NCBI RefSeq assembly: GCF_036226925.1
Contig: NZ_CP109031.1
Coordinates: 5,208,001 to 5,272,000, forward strand
Direction: 5' to 3'
Length of the DNA: 64,000 bases
Source of the DNA: Streptomyces sp. NBC_00659
GTDB taxonomy: Bacteria > Actinomycetota > Actinomycetes > Streptomycetales > Streptomycetaceae
Shown here: positions 1-9,421 of the stretch, one piece after another
Layout of the letters: each line of letters begins with the position of its first letter
How positions within the stretch are numbered: position 1 is the first letter of the stretch
The notes under the pieces: generated by a model
The model's input: the letters and a program-made list of their open reading frames with translations, nothing else
Told to the model about the DNA's origin: nothing
Database searches by the model: none
Program-made: the position numbers and the translations under genes

Positions 1-957
1 GGCCAGCGGGTGGCCGGAGTAGGTGAGCCCGCCCGGGTAGGGCCGTCTGGCGAAGGTCTCGGCGATGGCGGCGGAGATCGCCACGCCGCCCAGCGGCACA
101 TAGCCGGAGTTCACGCCCTTGGCGAAGGTCATCAGGTCCGGCGTCACCTCGTAGTGGTCCGCGGCGAACCACCTGCCGGTGCGGCCGAACCCGGCCATGA
201 CCTCGTCCAGGATGAAGACGATCCCGTAGCGGTCGCAGATCTCCCGCACCCCGGCCAGGTAGCCGGCCGGCGGCGTCATGATCCCCGCGGTGCCCGGGAT
301 CGTCTCCAGGATCAGGGCCGCTATGGTCCCCGGTCCCTCGAAGGCGATGGTGTCCTCCAGGTGCTGGAGCGCGCGCTCGCACTCCTGCCGCTCGCTGTCG
401 GAGTGGAAGGGGCTGCGGTACAGGAACGGCGCCCAGAAGTGGACGACACCGGCCGCGCCGCTGTCGTTCGGCCAGCGCCGGGGGTCGCCCGTGAGGTTGA
501 TCGCCGTGGAGGTGGACCCGTGGTAAGAGCGGTAGGCGGAGAGCACCTTCGGACGGCCGGTGTGCAGCCGGGCCATCCGCGTGGCGTTCTCGACGGCCTC
601 CGCGCCGCCGTTGGTGAAGAAGATCTTGTCCAGATCGCCCGGGGTCCGCTCGGCGATCAGCCGGGCCGCCTCCGAACGCGCCTCGACGGCGAACGCCGGC
701 GCGAACGTGGACAGGGTCGCGGCCTGTTCCTGGATCGCGGCGACGACCTTCGGGTGCTGGTAGCCGATGTTGGTGAAGACGAGCCCGCTGGTGAAGTCCA
801 GATACCGCTTGCCTTCGTAGTCCCAGAAGTACGACCCCTCGGCGCCGGCGACGGCGAGCGGGTCGATGAGCTCCTGCGCGGACCAGGAGTGGAACACGTG
901 CGCGCGGTCCGCGGCCTTCACGGCGGCGCCGGCCTGGGGGTTGGGCTGAGGGGTCAT
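1..957 (-). CDS. Class III (PLP-dependent) aminotransferase, 3' end outside window
   Basis: Reverse-strand frame open from the ATG at 957 to the window edge, so the C-terminus is missing. The visible part has the class III aminotransferase signature: an early FTSGL..NIGY..P stretch, FTNGGAEAVENATRMAR (cofactor phosphate region), YRSYHGST, and ILDEVMAGFGRTGRWFA with the aspartate that contacts the PLP ring. FAKGVNSGYVPLGG follows and carries the lysine that should form the Schiff base. Such enzymes move amino groups between an omega-amino compound or aspartate-like donor and a keto acid in the cytoplasm. The donor cannot be told from sequence; the family is usually annotated aspartate or 4-aminobutyrate aminotransferase. 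The kinase gene starts divergently at 1219. Confidence 0.9.
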   Translation of the reverse strand, partial: MTPQPNPQAGAAVKAADRAHVFHSWSAQELIDPLAVAGAEGSYFWDYEGKRYLDFTSGLVFTNIGYQHPKVVAAIQEQAATLSTFAPAFAVEARSEAARLIAERTPGDLDKIFFTNGGAEAVENATRMARLHTGRPKVLSAYRSYHGSTSTAINLTGDPRRWPNDSGAAGVVHFWAPFLYRSPFHSDSERQECERALQHLEDTIAFEGPGTIAALILETIPGTAGIMTPPAGYLAGVREICDRYGIVFILDEVMAGFGRTGRWFAADHYEVTPDLMTFAKGVNSGYVPLGGVAISAAIAETFARRPYPGGLTYSGHPLA

Positions 958-1218
958 GCGGCGAAGCGTAAATGTCCGCCGGCCGGGCGCGATATCGGCG
1001 TCCTGTCTGCGGTCGGGGGCTTTCCGCGACAGTCTGTCGGGCTTGGCCGGGAGGCCGCTCGGGGCGGTCCCCGGCGGGGGACGCCAAGGACAACGGTGGG
1101 ACCCGTTACCAAAACGGCACCAGTCGTGACGGAACCGTGGACACTGCCCCGCCCGATGCCCGGTACGGCGCACTATCCTCGGTCTGTTGCACACGTACGG
1201 GGGAGGGTGGGCACTGCC

Positions 1219-3327
1219 ATGGAGAACCTGGGGGCGGGGGATCCTCAGCAGATCGGGGCGTACCGGCTGCTGGCGAGACTCGGTGCCGGAGGGATGGGCC
1301 ACGTCTATCTCGCACGGTCCGACCGGGGACGTACCGTCGCGGTCAAACTCGTCCGGCCGGAACTCGCCGAGCAGGAGGAGTTCCGGGCCCGCTTCCGCCA
1401 GGAGGTGCGGGCCGCCCGCCGGGTCGGCGGGCTGTGGACCGCACCCGTCCTGGACGCGGACACCGAGGCCCCGATCCCGTGGGTGGCCACCGGCTATGTC
1501 GCGGGGCCCTCGCTCCAGGCCGTCGTCGGACGCGACCACGGCGCCCTGCCCGAGCGTTCCGTGCGCATCCTCGCCGCGGGCCTCGCGCACGCGCTGAAGG
1601 ACATTCACTCCGCGGGCCTCATCCACCGCGACCTCAAGCCCTCGAACGTCCTCGTCACCATCGACGGCCCCCGCGTCATCGACTTCGGCATCGCGCGCGC
1701 CCTGGAGACGGTGACGGACGGCGGCCTCACCCACACCGGGGCGCTCGTCGGCTCGCCGGGATTCATGGCTCCCGAGCAGGTGCGCGGCGACCGTGTCACG
1801 CCCGCGTGCGACATCTTCTGCCTCGGCTCGGTCCTGTCGTACGCGGCCACCGGCGCCCTTCCGTTCGGCGCGGCCAACAGCGGTGTGCACGCCATGATGT
1901 TCCGCATCGCGCAGGAGGAGGCCGACCTCACGGGGGTGCCCGAGGGGCTCGCCGACCTCGTGCGGGACTGTCTGCGCAAGGATCCCGGAGCCCGGCCCGG
2001 GCTCGACGAGATCCTGGAGCGCACGGGCGCGGAGGAGACCGTCGCGGAGGGACGCACCCTCGACCCCTGGCTGCCCGGCTCGCTGGTGGCCCAGCTCGGG
2101 CGGCACGCCGTGCGGCTGCTGGACACGGAGAATCCGGACAGGGGACCGGAGCGGCCCCGGGCGGGTGCTCCGGCCGCCCTCCCGCCCGTGCCCGGTGCCG
2201 CTCCCGCCCTCCCGCCCTCGCATGGTGCCGCTCCCGCTCTGCCGCCGGCACCCGTCGCCGCCCCCGATTTCTCCAAGCCGCCCACCGGCTCGCCCGCCGC
2301 CTCGTCCTCCTCCTCGGCTTCCGCCGCCTCCTCGACGCCCTCGTCCTCCTCCTCGGCGCCCGCCGCGTCCAGCGAGGCCTCCCCGGAGCACGCGCCCGCG
2401 CCCGCCGAGGGGGGCGCCACCCCGCCCCTTCCGGGGCAGCCCGGCCCCGTGAACCACCTCCCGACCGTGATCGCCGGCCCGGGCACGACGCCTCCCCCGG
2501 CGGCGCCGGCCGGCCCGCACCCCGCGTACGGCTATCCGCAGCAGCACCCGCGGCCCCCCGGCCAGGGCCCGGCCCACCCCGCCTACGGCTACCCCCAGGC
2601 AGGCTGGGGCTCGGCCCAGCCGCCCTACGGCGCGACGCCTCCCTACGGACCGGGAGTGGCCGCCCATCCGTACGGGCCCGGCGGCGCGACCCCGCCCTAC
2701 GGCGCGACCCCTCCGTACGGTCCCGGCGTCGCCCCGCCCGGCCCGCAGCCCCCGCACAGGAGCGGCCGGTCCACGGCGCTGCTCGTGGTCGTGGCCCTGG
2801 TCGTCGCGCTCGGCGCGGGCGGCAGCGTGTTCGCGCTGCTGAACGGCCGGGGCGGCGGAGGCGGCCAGGACGACCCCAAGGCGTCCACCACGGCCTCCGG
2901 CGCGACGACACCGGGGCAGAGCGCGTCGCAGCCGCCGGCCACCACCTCCGATTCGCCCAGCGACCCGGCGACACAGGGTGGCACCGTCCCGGAGGCGTTC
3001 GTCGGGACCTGGGACGCGGTCATCGACAACGACAGCGGACACCACACCCGGCGGATGACCATCCAGCAGGGCGAGGTCGGAGACACGGTGCTGACGGTCA
3101 CGGCGGACGGAAGCGACTACCACTGTGTCTTCCAGGCCGCCCTCGCCACGGCGCCGGGAGCCGGCGGTCCGCTGGAGATCGGCCCCTCCCAGGTCACCGT
3201 CGGGGAACCGCCGTCCTGCAAGCCGGGCGACGCCTCCGAGGTCACCCTCCTGCCGGACGGCCGGCTGCGGCGGGCGAAGACCGGCTCGGCGGCCGAGGCC
3301 GCTCTGACGTACACGAAGAGCGGCTGA
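1219..3327 (+). CDS. Membrane-anchored Ser/Thr protein kinase (PknB-like)
   Basis: 702 aa from the ATG at 1219, preceded by a GGGAGGG ribosome-binding site. The Hanks kinase domain fills about residues 12-265: glycine loop GAGGMG, ATP lysine K43 in AVKLV, catalytic loop HRDLKPSN at 136-143 and DFG at 155-157. A long Pro/Ala/Ser and PYG-rich linker follows, then one membrane segment near 517-543 (ALLVVVALVVALGAGGSVFALL). The outer domain is about 160 residues with paired cysteines. The predicted layout is kinase inside and a small sensor domain outside, as in the actinobacterial PknB type, but without PASTA repeats. The ligand is unknown. A hairpin terminator follows at 3360. Confidence 0.93.
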   Translation: MENLGAGDPQQIGAYRLLARLGAGGMGHVYLARSDRGRTVAVKLVRPELAEQEEFRARFRQEVRAARRVGGLWTAPVLDADTEAPIPWVATGYVAGPSLQAVVGRDHGALPERSVRILAAGLAHALKDIHSAGLIHRDLKPSNVLVTIDGPRVIDFGIARALETVTDGGLTHTGALVGSPGFMAPEQVRGDRVTPACDIFCLGSVLSYAATGALPFGAANSGVHAMMFRIAQEEADLTGVPEGLADLVRDCLRKDPGARPGLDEILERTGAEETVAEGRTLDPWLPGSLVAQLGRHAVRLLDTENPDRGPERPRAGAPAALPPVPGAAPALPPSHGAAPALPPAPVAAPDFSKPPTGSPAASSSSSASAASSTPSSSSSAPAASSEASPEHAPAPAEGGATPPLPGQPGPVNHLPTVIAGPGTTPPPAAPAGPHPAYGYPQQHPRPPGQGPAHPAYGYPQAGWGSAQPPYGATPPYGPGVAAHPYGPGGATPPYGATPPYGPGVAPPGPQPPHRSGRSTALLVVVALVVALGAGGSVFALLNGRGGGGGQDDPKASTTASGATTPGQSASQPPATTSDSPSDPATQGGTVPEAFVGTWDAVIDNDSGHHTRRMTIQQGEVGDTVLTVTADGSDYHCVFQAALATAPGAGGPLEIGPSQVTVGEPPSCKPGDASEVTLLPDGRLRRAKTGSAAEAALTYTKSG

Positions 3328-3359
3328 GCCCAGAAGGCGCCGGAGGTCCCGAACGCGCC

Positions 3360-3393
3360 GGGGGTCCCGCGGGCGGTGGCCCACGGGACCCCC
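3360..3393 (+). terminator. Hairpin terminator after the kinase gene
   Basis: A 15-bp stem with one mismatch (3360-3374 with 3379-3393) and a GGTG loop lies 32 bp after the kinase stop codon. Confidence 0.7.
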
Positions 3394-3515
3394 GGGGAAC
3401 GCTCCAGCGCCGCCGTACCGTTCACGGCCGCCGCCGAAGTTCACTTCCCGTATGTGGGTTGTTTCCGGCCAGAGTCGTACGGTGACCGCACCGCAGGCTC
3501 GGGGGAGTGGCTCAC

Positions 3516-5051
3516 GTGGAGTGGCTGAGCGCAGAGAACGTCGTGGCCGTCGGGACGGCCGCCATCGGTGTCGTCGCCTCCGCCGTGATGGTCTGGTACG
3601 AGCGCAGGGTGCCGCGCCGCAAGACGGTCGGCTACCGCGTCCAGATGGACAATCCCATCGGCGACGACGTGCGCTCGGGACGCGCGAACGTACGGCTCGG
3701 GCTGTTCGACGAGGCCCCCGGCATGTCCGACGCCACCCTCGTGCTGCTGCGGATCGAGAACGACGGCTCGCAGAGCATCGCCGGGGACGACTACACCAGC
3801 CGTGAACGGCACGGACTGACCGCGGTGTTCACCGACCGCACCATCCGCGGTGTGTCCGTGACCCAGCCGCCCGGCACCGACCACCTGATGGACCACTTCA
3901 CCCCGGCCGCCGGGCTCGGCTACGAGGACGGCACGCTGCGCATCCCGCGGGTCCCGCTCAACCGGGGCGAGCACTTCAAGCTGCTCGTCCTGCTGTCGGG
4001 CGGCGACGTGGGATGTCCGATACGGATCGTCGGCGGCATCCGGGACGGCGAGGTCCGGCCCAACCGCAGTACGGCACCGGACGACCAGCCACCGCTGTTC
4101 AGCCGCGCGGCCCGGCTGATCACCGTGCTCCTGACGGTCTGCGTCGTCACCCTCGCCCTGATCGTCGTCCTGCGCGACGACTCCCCGCCGCCGCCGATCG
4201 GCTGCGCGCAGGGCACGCTGACCGTCACCGGCTCGACCGCCTTCGAGCCCGTGATGCGCGAGCTGGCCAAAAAGTACGAGCACGCCTGCCAGGGCTCCGC
4301 GATCACGGTGGACGCCCACGGCAGCACGGCCGGCGTGCGCGAACTCGACGCGGCGGGGCAGGCGTCGAAGAAGGGGTCCCCGGCCCTCGTCGCCCTCTCC
4401 GACGGTCCCAAGCCGGGCGCCTTCCCGCAGTTGCGGGAGAACCGGATCGCGGTGTCGGTCTTCGCGCTGGTCGTCAACGACTCCGTCCCGGTCAGGAACC
4501 TGTCGCTGACCGACGTACGGCGTCTGTACCGCGGCGAGATCAGGAACTGGAAGCAGCTGGGCGGACCCGACCGGCCCGTCCTGCTGGTCAGCCGGGACGC
4601 CGACTCCGGTACGCGGCAGGTGTTCCAGCGCCGGGTGCTCGGGCGCGGCGAGATCGCCAACTCCTCGCTGGACTGCGTCCACAAGGACGACGCGACGGCA
4701 CCGGTCGTGCGGTGCGAACTCGACTCCACCGAGCAGGTGCTGGACGTGGTGGCCAAGCTGCCCGGCGCGATCGGCTACAGCGAGCTCAACAGCGCCGCCG
4801 GCCACAAGGGGCTGCACAGGATCGGCCTCGACGGCCACACCGCCTCCGTCGAGGACCTGGAGCGCGGCACCTCGGACTATCCGTACCGCGAGATCGAGTA
4901 CGCCTACACCTACGGACAGCCGCCCGCCGACTCCCTCGCCTCCGGCTTCCTCTCCTACATCACCCGGGGCAGCGGCCAGGACGTCGTCCGCACCCATGGC
5001 CACCTCCCCTGCGGGACGCCGGTCGGGCTGAAGATCTGCGGAGCCGGCTGA
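3516..5051 (+). CDS. PstS-like phosphate-binding-type protein with membrane anchors
   Basis: 511 aa. I prefer the GTG at 3516, because GGGGGAG at 3501-3507 sits 8 nt before it; a GTG at 3507 overlaps that site. Near the N-terminus is a hydrophobic segment (VVAVGTAAIGVVASAVMVWY), then a soluble region of about 180 residues, a second membrane segment (LITVLLTVCVVTLALIVVL, near residue 205), and a periplasmic-binding-protein domain. That domain starts GCAQGTLTVTGSTAFEPVM and includes SRDADSGTRQVFQRRVLG, as in PstS-type phosphate binders. Ordinary PstS proteins are lipoproteins without the front half, so this is an unusual two-pass form. No transporter genes adjoin it, so sensing or partner recruitment is as likely as uptake. 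Confidence 0.8.
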   Translation: MEWLSAENVVAVGTAAIGVVASAVMVWYERRVPRRKTVGYRVQMDNPIGDDVRSGRANVRLGLFDEAPGMSDATLVLLRIENDGSQSIAGDDYTSRERHGLTAVFTDRTIRGVSVTQPPGTDHLMDHFTPAAGLGYEDGTLRIPRVPLNRGEHFKLLVLLSGGDVGCPIRIVGGIRDGEVRPNRSTAPDDQPPLFSRAARLITVLLTVCVVTLALIVVLRDDSPPPPIGCAQGTLTVTGSTAFEPVMRELAKKYEHACQGSAITVDAHGSTAGVRELDAAGQASKKGSPALVALSDGPKPGAFPQLRENRIAVSVFALVVNDSVPVRNLSLTDVRRLYRGEIRNWKQLGGPDRPVLLVSRDADSGTRQVFQRRVLGRGEIANSSLDCVHKDDATAPVVRCELDSTEQVLDVVAKLPGAIGYSELNSAAGHKGLHRIGLDGHTASVEDLERGTSDYPYREIEYAYTYGQPPADSLASGFLSYITRGSGQDVVRTHGHLPCGTPVGLKICGAG

Positions 5052-5068
5052 CGCCGTGGCGCCGGCCG

Positions 5069-5812
5069 CTACCGGGGCTCGGGCGGGCGCTGGCGGGGCA
5101 TGTTCGGGCGGGTGCCCGGCGGCAGCGGGGTGCGCCCGTTCAGCGGCGGTCCCTCGGGCCGGGGCGCTCCCGCCGACGACGACTGGATCCCCAGTGGCGC
5201 CGGTCCCGTGCGGAACTCCACCATCCAGTCCGCCGTCTCGGTGCGCACCAGCTCCGTGATGTCCTCCGAGAACCTCCGCAGCACCCCGATGCACCGGTCG
5301 GCCGCCTCGCTGGCCGTTCCGTCGGCGGGTCCGAGGACCTCCCGGACGCTCTCGGAGGCCCAGTCGAACTGAATTGCCTGGAGCCGCCGTTGTACGGCCT
5401 GCGCCGTGGCCACGTCCCTTATCCATCCGGAGGTCACACCGAAGAACCGGTCGACGGCGATACAGGAGACCGCGAGCAGCAGTGCCAGATAGCCCCACGG
5501 AGCCGCCCCCCGCACCGCTCCGGCGAGGTCGAGCAGCGGCAGCGCGGCCCCGGCGACGGCCCCCAGCGTCGCGCCGGACCGCAGCACCCGCGCCGTCCGT
5601 CGCTTCCACACGCGGTCGGAGAGATACCAGGCGGCCGTGTCGAGCGCCCCCTGCTCCACCCAGCGGTAGAGCTCGTGGAGCCGCTCGGCGGGCTCCCCCC
5701 AGTCGCCGAGCGGAAACGGCCGACCGGTCAGGTCACCCGGCCGGGGCCCCGCCGCGCCCTCGTTCCGCCCGTCCTGGAGCGGCCCCTCCGGCTGCATCTC
5801 CGGCTGACTCAC
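5069..5812 (-). CDS. SLATT-type two-helix membrane protein
   Basis: 247 aa. The GTG at 5812 (MSQPEMQPEG) is chosen because GGGAG lies 7 nt upstream. A Pro-rich tail of about 60 residues ends the protein. In the middle are two adjacent hydrophobic helices (LRSGATLGAVAGAALPLLDLAG and YLALLLAVSCIAVDRFFG), each flanked by charged amphipathic helices, with WYLSDRVWKRRTARVLR just before. This arrangement matches the SLATT domain, proposed in the literature to form membrane effectors in nucleotide-signalled conflict systems. The assignment is by pattern, not by search. The gene converges on the PstS-like gene with 17 bp between stops, so the two are not one operon. Confidence 0.7.
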   Translation of the reverse strand: MSQPEMQPEGPLQDGRNEGAAGPRPGDLTGRPFPLGDWGEPAERLHELYRWVEQGALDTAAWYLSDRVWKRRTARVLRSGATLGAVAGAALPLLDLAGAVRGAAPWGYLALLLAVSCIAVDRFFGVTSGWIRDVATAQAVQRRLQAIQFDWASESVREVLGPADGTASEAADRCIGVLRRFSEDITELVRTETADWMVEFRTGPAPLGIQSSSAGAPRPEGPPLNGRTPLPPGTRPNMPRQRPPEPR

Positions 5813-6118
5813 CCGGCACTCCCTAGTTGACGACGGTGATGGGGACGACGCTGACGACCGTGACGACGGCGACGGCACCGACAGCGCGTGACGTCGTGTG
5901 ACGCGTGGTGCGAATGCGCGGCCCCCTTCCTACCGCTCAATGGGTGGCGATGGACCGGCTTTACCGGCTTTTCCGCCCGGAAGTGGGCCTTGATCAGGTA
6001 TAGGCGCCGCTGTGATGTCACTCGAAAGAGTGCTTGGGCGACGGGCCCGTCGACCACGTAGGCTCATGCTGGACAGGAGAAAACGCTCGGACAGCCGTAC
6101 TCGAACCAGGAGCTGATC
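5813..6118. other. Intergenic: divergent promoter region, no gene
   Basis: About 300 bp separate the divergent SLATT gene and ybaB. The first third is a GAC-rich low-complexity stretch (5828-5888). I see no convincing coding frame or RNA gene; promoters for both flanking genes should lie here. Confidence 0.5.
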
Positions 6119-6463
6119 GTGATTCCCGGTGGTGGCCAGCCCAATATGCAGCAGTTGTTGCAGCAGGCCCAGAAGATGCAGCAGGACCTGGCGAACGCGC
6201 AGGAGGAGCTGGCGCGGACCGAGGTCGGGGGCCAGGCGGGCGGCGGCCTGGTGAAGGCGACCGTGACGGGCTCCGGAGAGCTCCGCGCCCTGGTGATCGA
6301 CCCGAAGGCGGTCGACCCCGAGGACACCGAGACACTCGCCGACCTGATCGTCGCGGCCGTCCAGGCGGCGAACGAGAACGCGCAGGCGCTCCAGCAGCAG
6401 ACGCTCGGCCCGCTCACCCAGGGGCTCGGCGGCGGCAGCGGTATCCCCGGTCTGCCCTTCTAA
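6119..6463 (+). CDS. YbaB/EbfC family nucleoid-associated protein
   Basis: 114 aa from the GTG at 6119, with CCAGGAG 6 nt upstream. It begins [20 protein letters not shown], an N-terminal coiled coil of glutamine-rich helices. This runs into the YbaB core ([24 protein letters not shown]) and ends LPF, all typical of the family, whose small dimers bind DNA. The gene lies directly before recR, the usual bacterial pairing, and is probably co-transcribed with it. The length is normal for the family. Confidence 0.93.
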   Translation: MIPGGGQPNMQQLLQQAQKMQQDLANAQEELARTEVGGQAGGGLVKATVTGSGELRALVIDPKAVDPEDTETLADLIVAAVQAANENAQALQQQTLGPLTQGLGGGSGIPGLPF

Positions 6464-6493
6464 GACCGGCGGCATCCAACTACCGTACGCACC

Positions 6494-6534
6494 AGGAAGA
6501 AACAGTAGGAAGAACAGCAGGAAGAACAGCAGGA
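6494..6534 (+). repeat. 12-bp tandem repeat between ybaB and recR
   Basis: Three consecutive units of AGGAAGAACAGC (6494-6506 with one extra A and a T end, 6507-6518, 6519-6530) and the start of a fourth. The purine-rich units resemble ribosome-binding sites but lie 40-80 nt before the recR start. Confidence 0.8.
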
Positions 6535-6573
6535 CGGGACCAGGCGGTACCGGAGCACTCGAAAGGCAGTCCG

Positions 6574-7173
6574 TTGTACGAAGGCGTTGTTCAGGACCTC
6601 ATCGACGAACTGGGGCGGCTCCCCGGCGTCGGTCCCAAGAGCGCGCAGCGGATCGCCTTCCACATCCTGCAGGCGGAGCCGACGGACGTCCGCCGGCTCG
6701 CGCAGTGCCTGATGGAGGTCAAGGCGAAGGTCCGCTTCTGCGCGACCTGCGGCAATGTGGCGCAGGAGGAACTGTGCAACATCTGCCGCGACCCGCGCCG
6801 CGACCTCTCGGTGATCTGTGTGGTGGAGGAGCCCAAGGACGTCGTCGCGGTCGAGCGCACCCGTGAGTTCCGGGGCAAGTACCACGTGCTCGGCGGCGCG
6901 ATCAGCCCGATCGAGGGCGTCGGCCCGGACGACCTGCGGATCAGGGAACTCCTGACCCGTCTCGCCGACGGGGCGGTCACCGAGCTCATCCTGGCCACGG
7001 ACCCGAACCTGGAGGGCGAGGCCACGGCCACGTATCTCGCCCGCATGATCAAGCCCATGGGCCTCAAGGTCACCCGCCTGGCCAGCGGCCTCCCGGTGGG
7101 TGGCGACCTGGAATACGCGGACGAGGTCACGCTCGGCCGCGCCTTCGAGGGGAGACGACTTCTAGATGTCTGA
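6574..7173 (+). CDS. recR: Recombination mediator RecR
   Basis: 199 aa from a TTG start (residues [21 protein letters not shown]), with AAAGG about 8 nt upstream. The N-terminal helix-hairpin-helix [17 protein letters not shown] is followed by a four-cysteine zinc finger (C56, C59, C68, C71) and a Toprim domain ([33 protein letters not shown]). The full-length family layout is present. RecR acts with RecF/RecO to load RecA on gapped DNA. The stop codon overlaps the next gene by 8 nt, so translation is probably coupled. Confidence 0.96.
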   Translation: MYEGVVQDLIDELGRLPGVGPKSAQRIAFHILQAEPTDVRRLAQCLMEVKAKVRFCATCGNVAQEELCNICRDPRRDLSVICVVEEPKDVVAVERTREFRGKYHVLGGAISPIEGVGPDDLRIRELLTRLADGAVTELILATDPNLEGEATATYLARMIKPMGLKVTRLASGLPVGGDLEYADEVTLGRAFEGRRLLDV

Positions 7174-7825
7174 CGCCACGCTGCACGCGACCAGCCCGGA
7201 CCCCGACGACTTCGTGGTCCAGATCGCGGACCAGGTAGAGAGCTTCCTGGTCGCCGTCACCGAGGTGGCCAAGGGCGACGAGCCGGACTCTGCCGTGCCC
7301 TTCCTCCTCCTGGAGGTCTCCCAGCTCCTCCTGGCCGGCGGCCGTCTCGGCGCGCACGAGGACATCGTCCCCGACGAGCGCTACGAGCCGGACCTCGGCC
7401 CGGAAGCGGATGTGGACGAAATCCGTGAGCGTCTCGCGGTGATGCTCGAACCGATCGACGTCTACTCCGAGGTCTTCGACCCCTACGAGCCCCGCAAGGC
7501 ACCCGTCCCGGCCCGTATCTCCGACGATCTGGCCGATGTCATGGCCGACCTGCGCCACGGCATGGCGCACTACCGCGCGGGCCGCACCACGGAGGCCCTG
7601 TGGTGGTGGCAGTTCTCCTACTTCTCCAACTGGGGTTCCACCGCCTCCGCGGCCCTGCGCGCGCTCCAGTCCGTGGTGGCCCACGTCCGGCTGAACCAGC
7701 CCCTGGAGGAGCTCGACGGCCTGGACACCGACCAGGACCTCGGCGAGGAGGTCCTCGCGGAAGAGGCGGGCAAGGTGATGGCGGAGGAGATCGCCGGGCC
7801 GCTGGGCCTGCGCGCGGTCAAGTGA
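7166..7825 (+). CDS. DUF5063 domain protein
   Basis: 219 aa from the ATG at 7166, overlapping the end of recR by 8 nt. It is acidic and mostly helical, with the conserved tracts [29 protein letters not shown] and [14 protein letters not shown] that mark the DUF5063 family downstream of recR in Streptomyces. No catalytic motif, signal peptide or membrane segment is visible, so a soluble protein of unknown role is all that can be said. Constant linkage to recR hints at DNA metabolism, but that is inference. Confidence 0.85.
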   Translation: MSDATLHATSPDPDDFVVQIADQVESFLVAVTEVAKGDEPDSAVPFLLLEVSQLLLAGGRLGAHEDIVPDERYEPDLGPEADVDEIRERLAVMLEPIDVYSEVFDPYEPRKAPVPARISDDLADVMADLRHGMAHYRAGRTTEALWWWQFSYFSNWGSTASAALRALQSVVAHVRLNQPLEELDGLDTDQDLGEEVLAEEAGKVMAEEIAGPLGLRAVK

Positions 7826-8128
7826 CCGACCGCGCTCCGGCGGGGGCCCGCCGTGCCGACGGGCGCGGGAGAGGGCCCGCCGTGCCGACGGCCGCGTCCC
7901 GACCGTCCGTGGTGTGACCTGGGGCACGTTCGGAGTGGCGGGGCTCCGGCACGGGCAGGTGCCGTCTCGGAGCGGCCGGATCTCCCTTACCGACCTGACA
8001 GCCCGGAGTGATCACGTCGTGAGCGGGACATCTCACGATGCGATACCCCGGAAGGGAAATCCGGCCGCTCGTTAGACTGAGCCGACCGCAGTAGTGCGGT
8101 GCAGAGACGGACTGAGCGAGGAGCGCAC
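7826..8128. promoter_or_regulatory. Leader/promoter region of ask-asd
   Basis: About 300 bp without a gene. TAGACT at 8073-8078 is a good -10 candidate about 50 nt before the ask start, and a small hairpin (CCGCA/TGCGG, 8086-8099) sits in the predicted leader. I see no recognisable lysine riboswitch. Confidence 0.45.
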
Positions 8129-9421
8129 GTGGGCCTTGTCGTGCAGAAGTACGGAGGTTCCTCCGTAGCCGATGCCGAGGGCATCAAGCGCGTCGCCAAG
8201 CGGATCGTGGAAGCGAAGAAGAACGGCCACCAGGTGGTCGTGGTCGTTTCCGCGATGGGCGACACGACGGACGAGCTGATCGATCTCGCCGAGCAGGTGT
8301 CTCCGATGCCCAGCGGCCGGGAGTTCGACATGCTGCTGACCGCCGGAGAGCGGATCTCCATGGCCCTGCTGGCGATGGCGATCAAAAACCTGGGCCACAG
8401 CGCCCAGAGCTTCACCGGCAGCCAGGCCGGCGTCATCACCGACTCGGTCCACAACAAAGCCCGGATCATCGACGTCACCCCGGGCCGTATCCGTACGGCG
8501 CTCGACGAGGGCAACATCGCCATCGTCGCCGGCTTCCAGGGCGTCTCGCAGGACAAGAAGGACATCACCACGCTGGGCCGCGGCGGGTCCGACACCACGG
8601 CCGTCGCGCTGGCCGCGGCGCTCGACGCCGAGGTGTGCGAGATCTACACCGACGTGGACGGCGTGTTCACCGCCGACCCGCGCGTGGTGAAGAAGGCGAA
8701 GAAGATCGACTGGATCGCCTTCGAGGACATGCTGGAGCTCGCCGCCTCCGGCTCGAAGGTGCTGCTCCACCGCTGTGTGGAATACGCCCGCCGCTACAAC
8801 ATCCCGATCCACGTGCGGTCGTCCTTCAGCGGACTTCAGGGCACCTGGGTCAGCAGCGCACCACTCGTTCGAAAGACACAGCAGCAAGGGGACCAGAAGG
8901 TGGAGCAGGCCATCATTTCCGGTGTCGCTCACGACACCTCCGAGGCCAAGGTCACGGTCGTCGGCGTCCCGGACAAGCCGGGCGAGGCCGCCGCGATCTT
9001 CCGGGCCATCGCCAACGCCGAGATCAACATCGACATGATCGTGCAGAACGTGTCGGCGGCGACCACGGGCCTGACGGACATCTCCTTCACCCTCCCCAAG
9101 ACCGAGGGCCGCAAGGCCATCGACGCCCTGGAGAAGGCGAAGAGCGTGATCGGCTTCGAGTCCCTGCGCTACGACGACCAGATCGGCAAGATCTCGCTCG
9201 TCGGCGCCGGCATGAAGACGAACCCGGGTGTCACGGCCGGCTTCTTCGAGGCGCTCACCGACGCCGGGGTCAACATCGAGCTGATCTCGACCTCCGAGAT
9301 CCGTATCTCCGTGGTCACCCGCGCCGACGACGTCAACGAGGCCGTACGCGCTGTGCACACCGCCTTCGGGCTCGACTCCGACAGCGACGAGGCCGTCGTC
9401 TACGGAGGCACCGGGCGATGA
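8129..9421 (+). CDS. ask: Aspartate kinase (alpha chain; internal beta-chain start)
   Basis: 430 aa from the GTG at 8129, preceded by GAGGAG. It phosphorylates L-aspartate, the first step toward lysine, threonine, methionine and diaminopimelate. The kinase domain begins with [11 protein letters not shown] and contains [13 protein letters not shown] and [15 protein letters not shown]. Two ACT domains follow from about residue 265 ([17 protein letters not shown] and [19 protein letters not shown]) and are the feedback sites. A GTG at 8900, after AAGGGGA, is in frame and would give a 173-aa beta subunit, as known in Corynebacterium and other Gram-positive bacteria. The stop overlaps asd by 4 nt. 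Confidence 0.97.
   Translation: MGLVVQKYGGSSVADAEGIKRVAKRIVEAKKNGHQVVVVVSAMGDTTDELIDLAEQVSPMPSGREFDMLLTAGERISMALLAMAIKNLGHSAQSFTGSQAGVITDSVHNKARIIDVTPGRIRTALDEGNIAIVAGFQGVSQDKKDITTLGRGGSDTTAVALAAALDAEVCEIYTDVDGVFTADPRVVKKAKKIDWIAFEDMLELAASGSKVLLHRCVEYARRYNIPIHVRSSFSGLQGTWVSSAPLVRKTQQQGDQKVEQAIISGVAHDTSEAKVTVVGVPDKPGEAAAIFRAIANAEINIDMIVQNVSAATTGLTDISFTLPKTEGRKAIDALEKAKSVIGFESLRYDDQIGKISLVGAGMKTNPGVTAGFFEALTDAGVNIELISTSEIRISVVTRADDVNEAVRAVHTAFGLDSDSDEAVVYGGTGR

Noticed and set aside
8060..8128. Lysine riboswitch before ask
   Set aside because: The leader is short and has only one small hairpin; no multi-helix lysine aptamer can be drawn.
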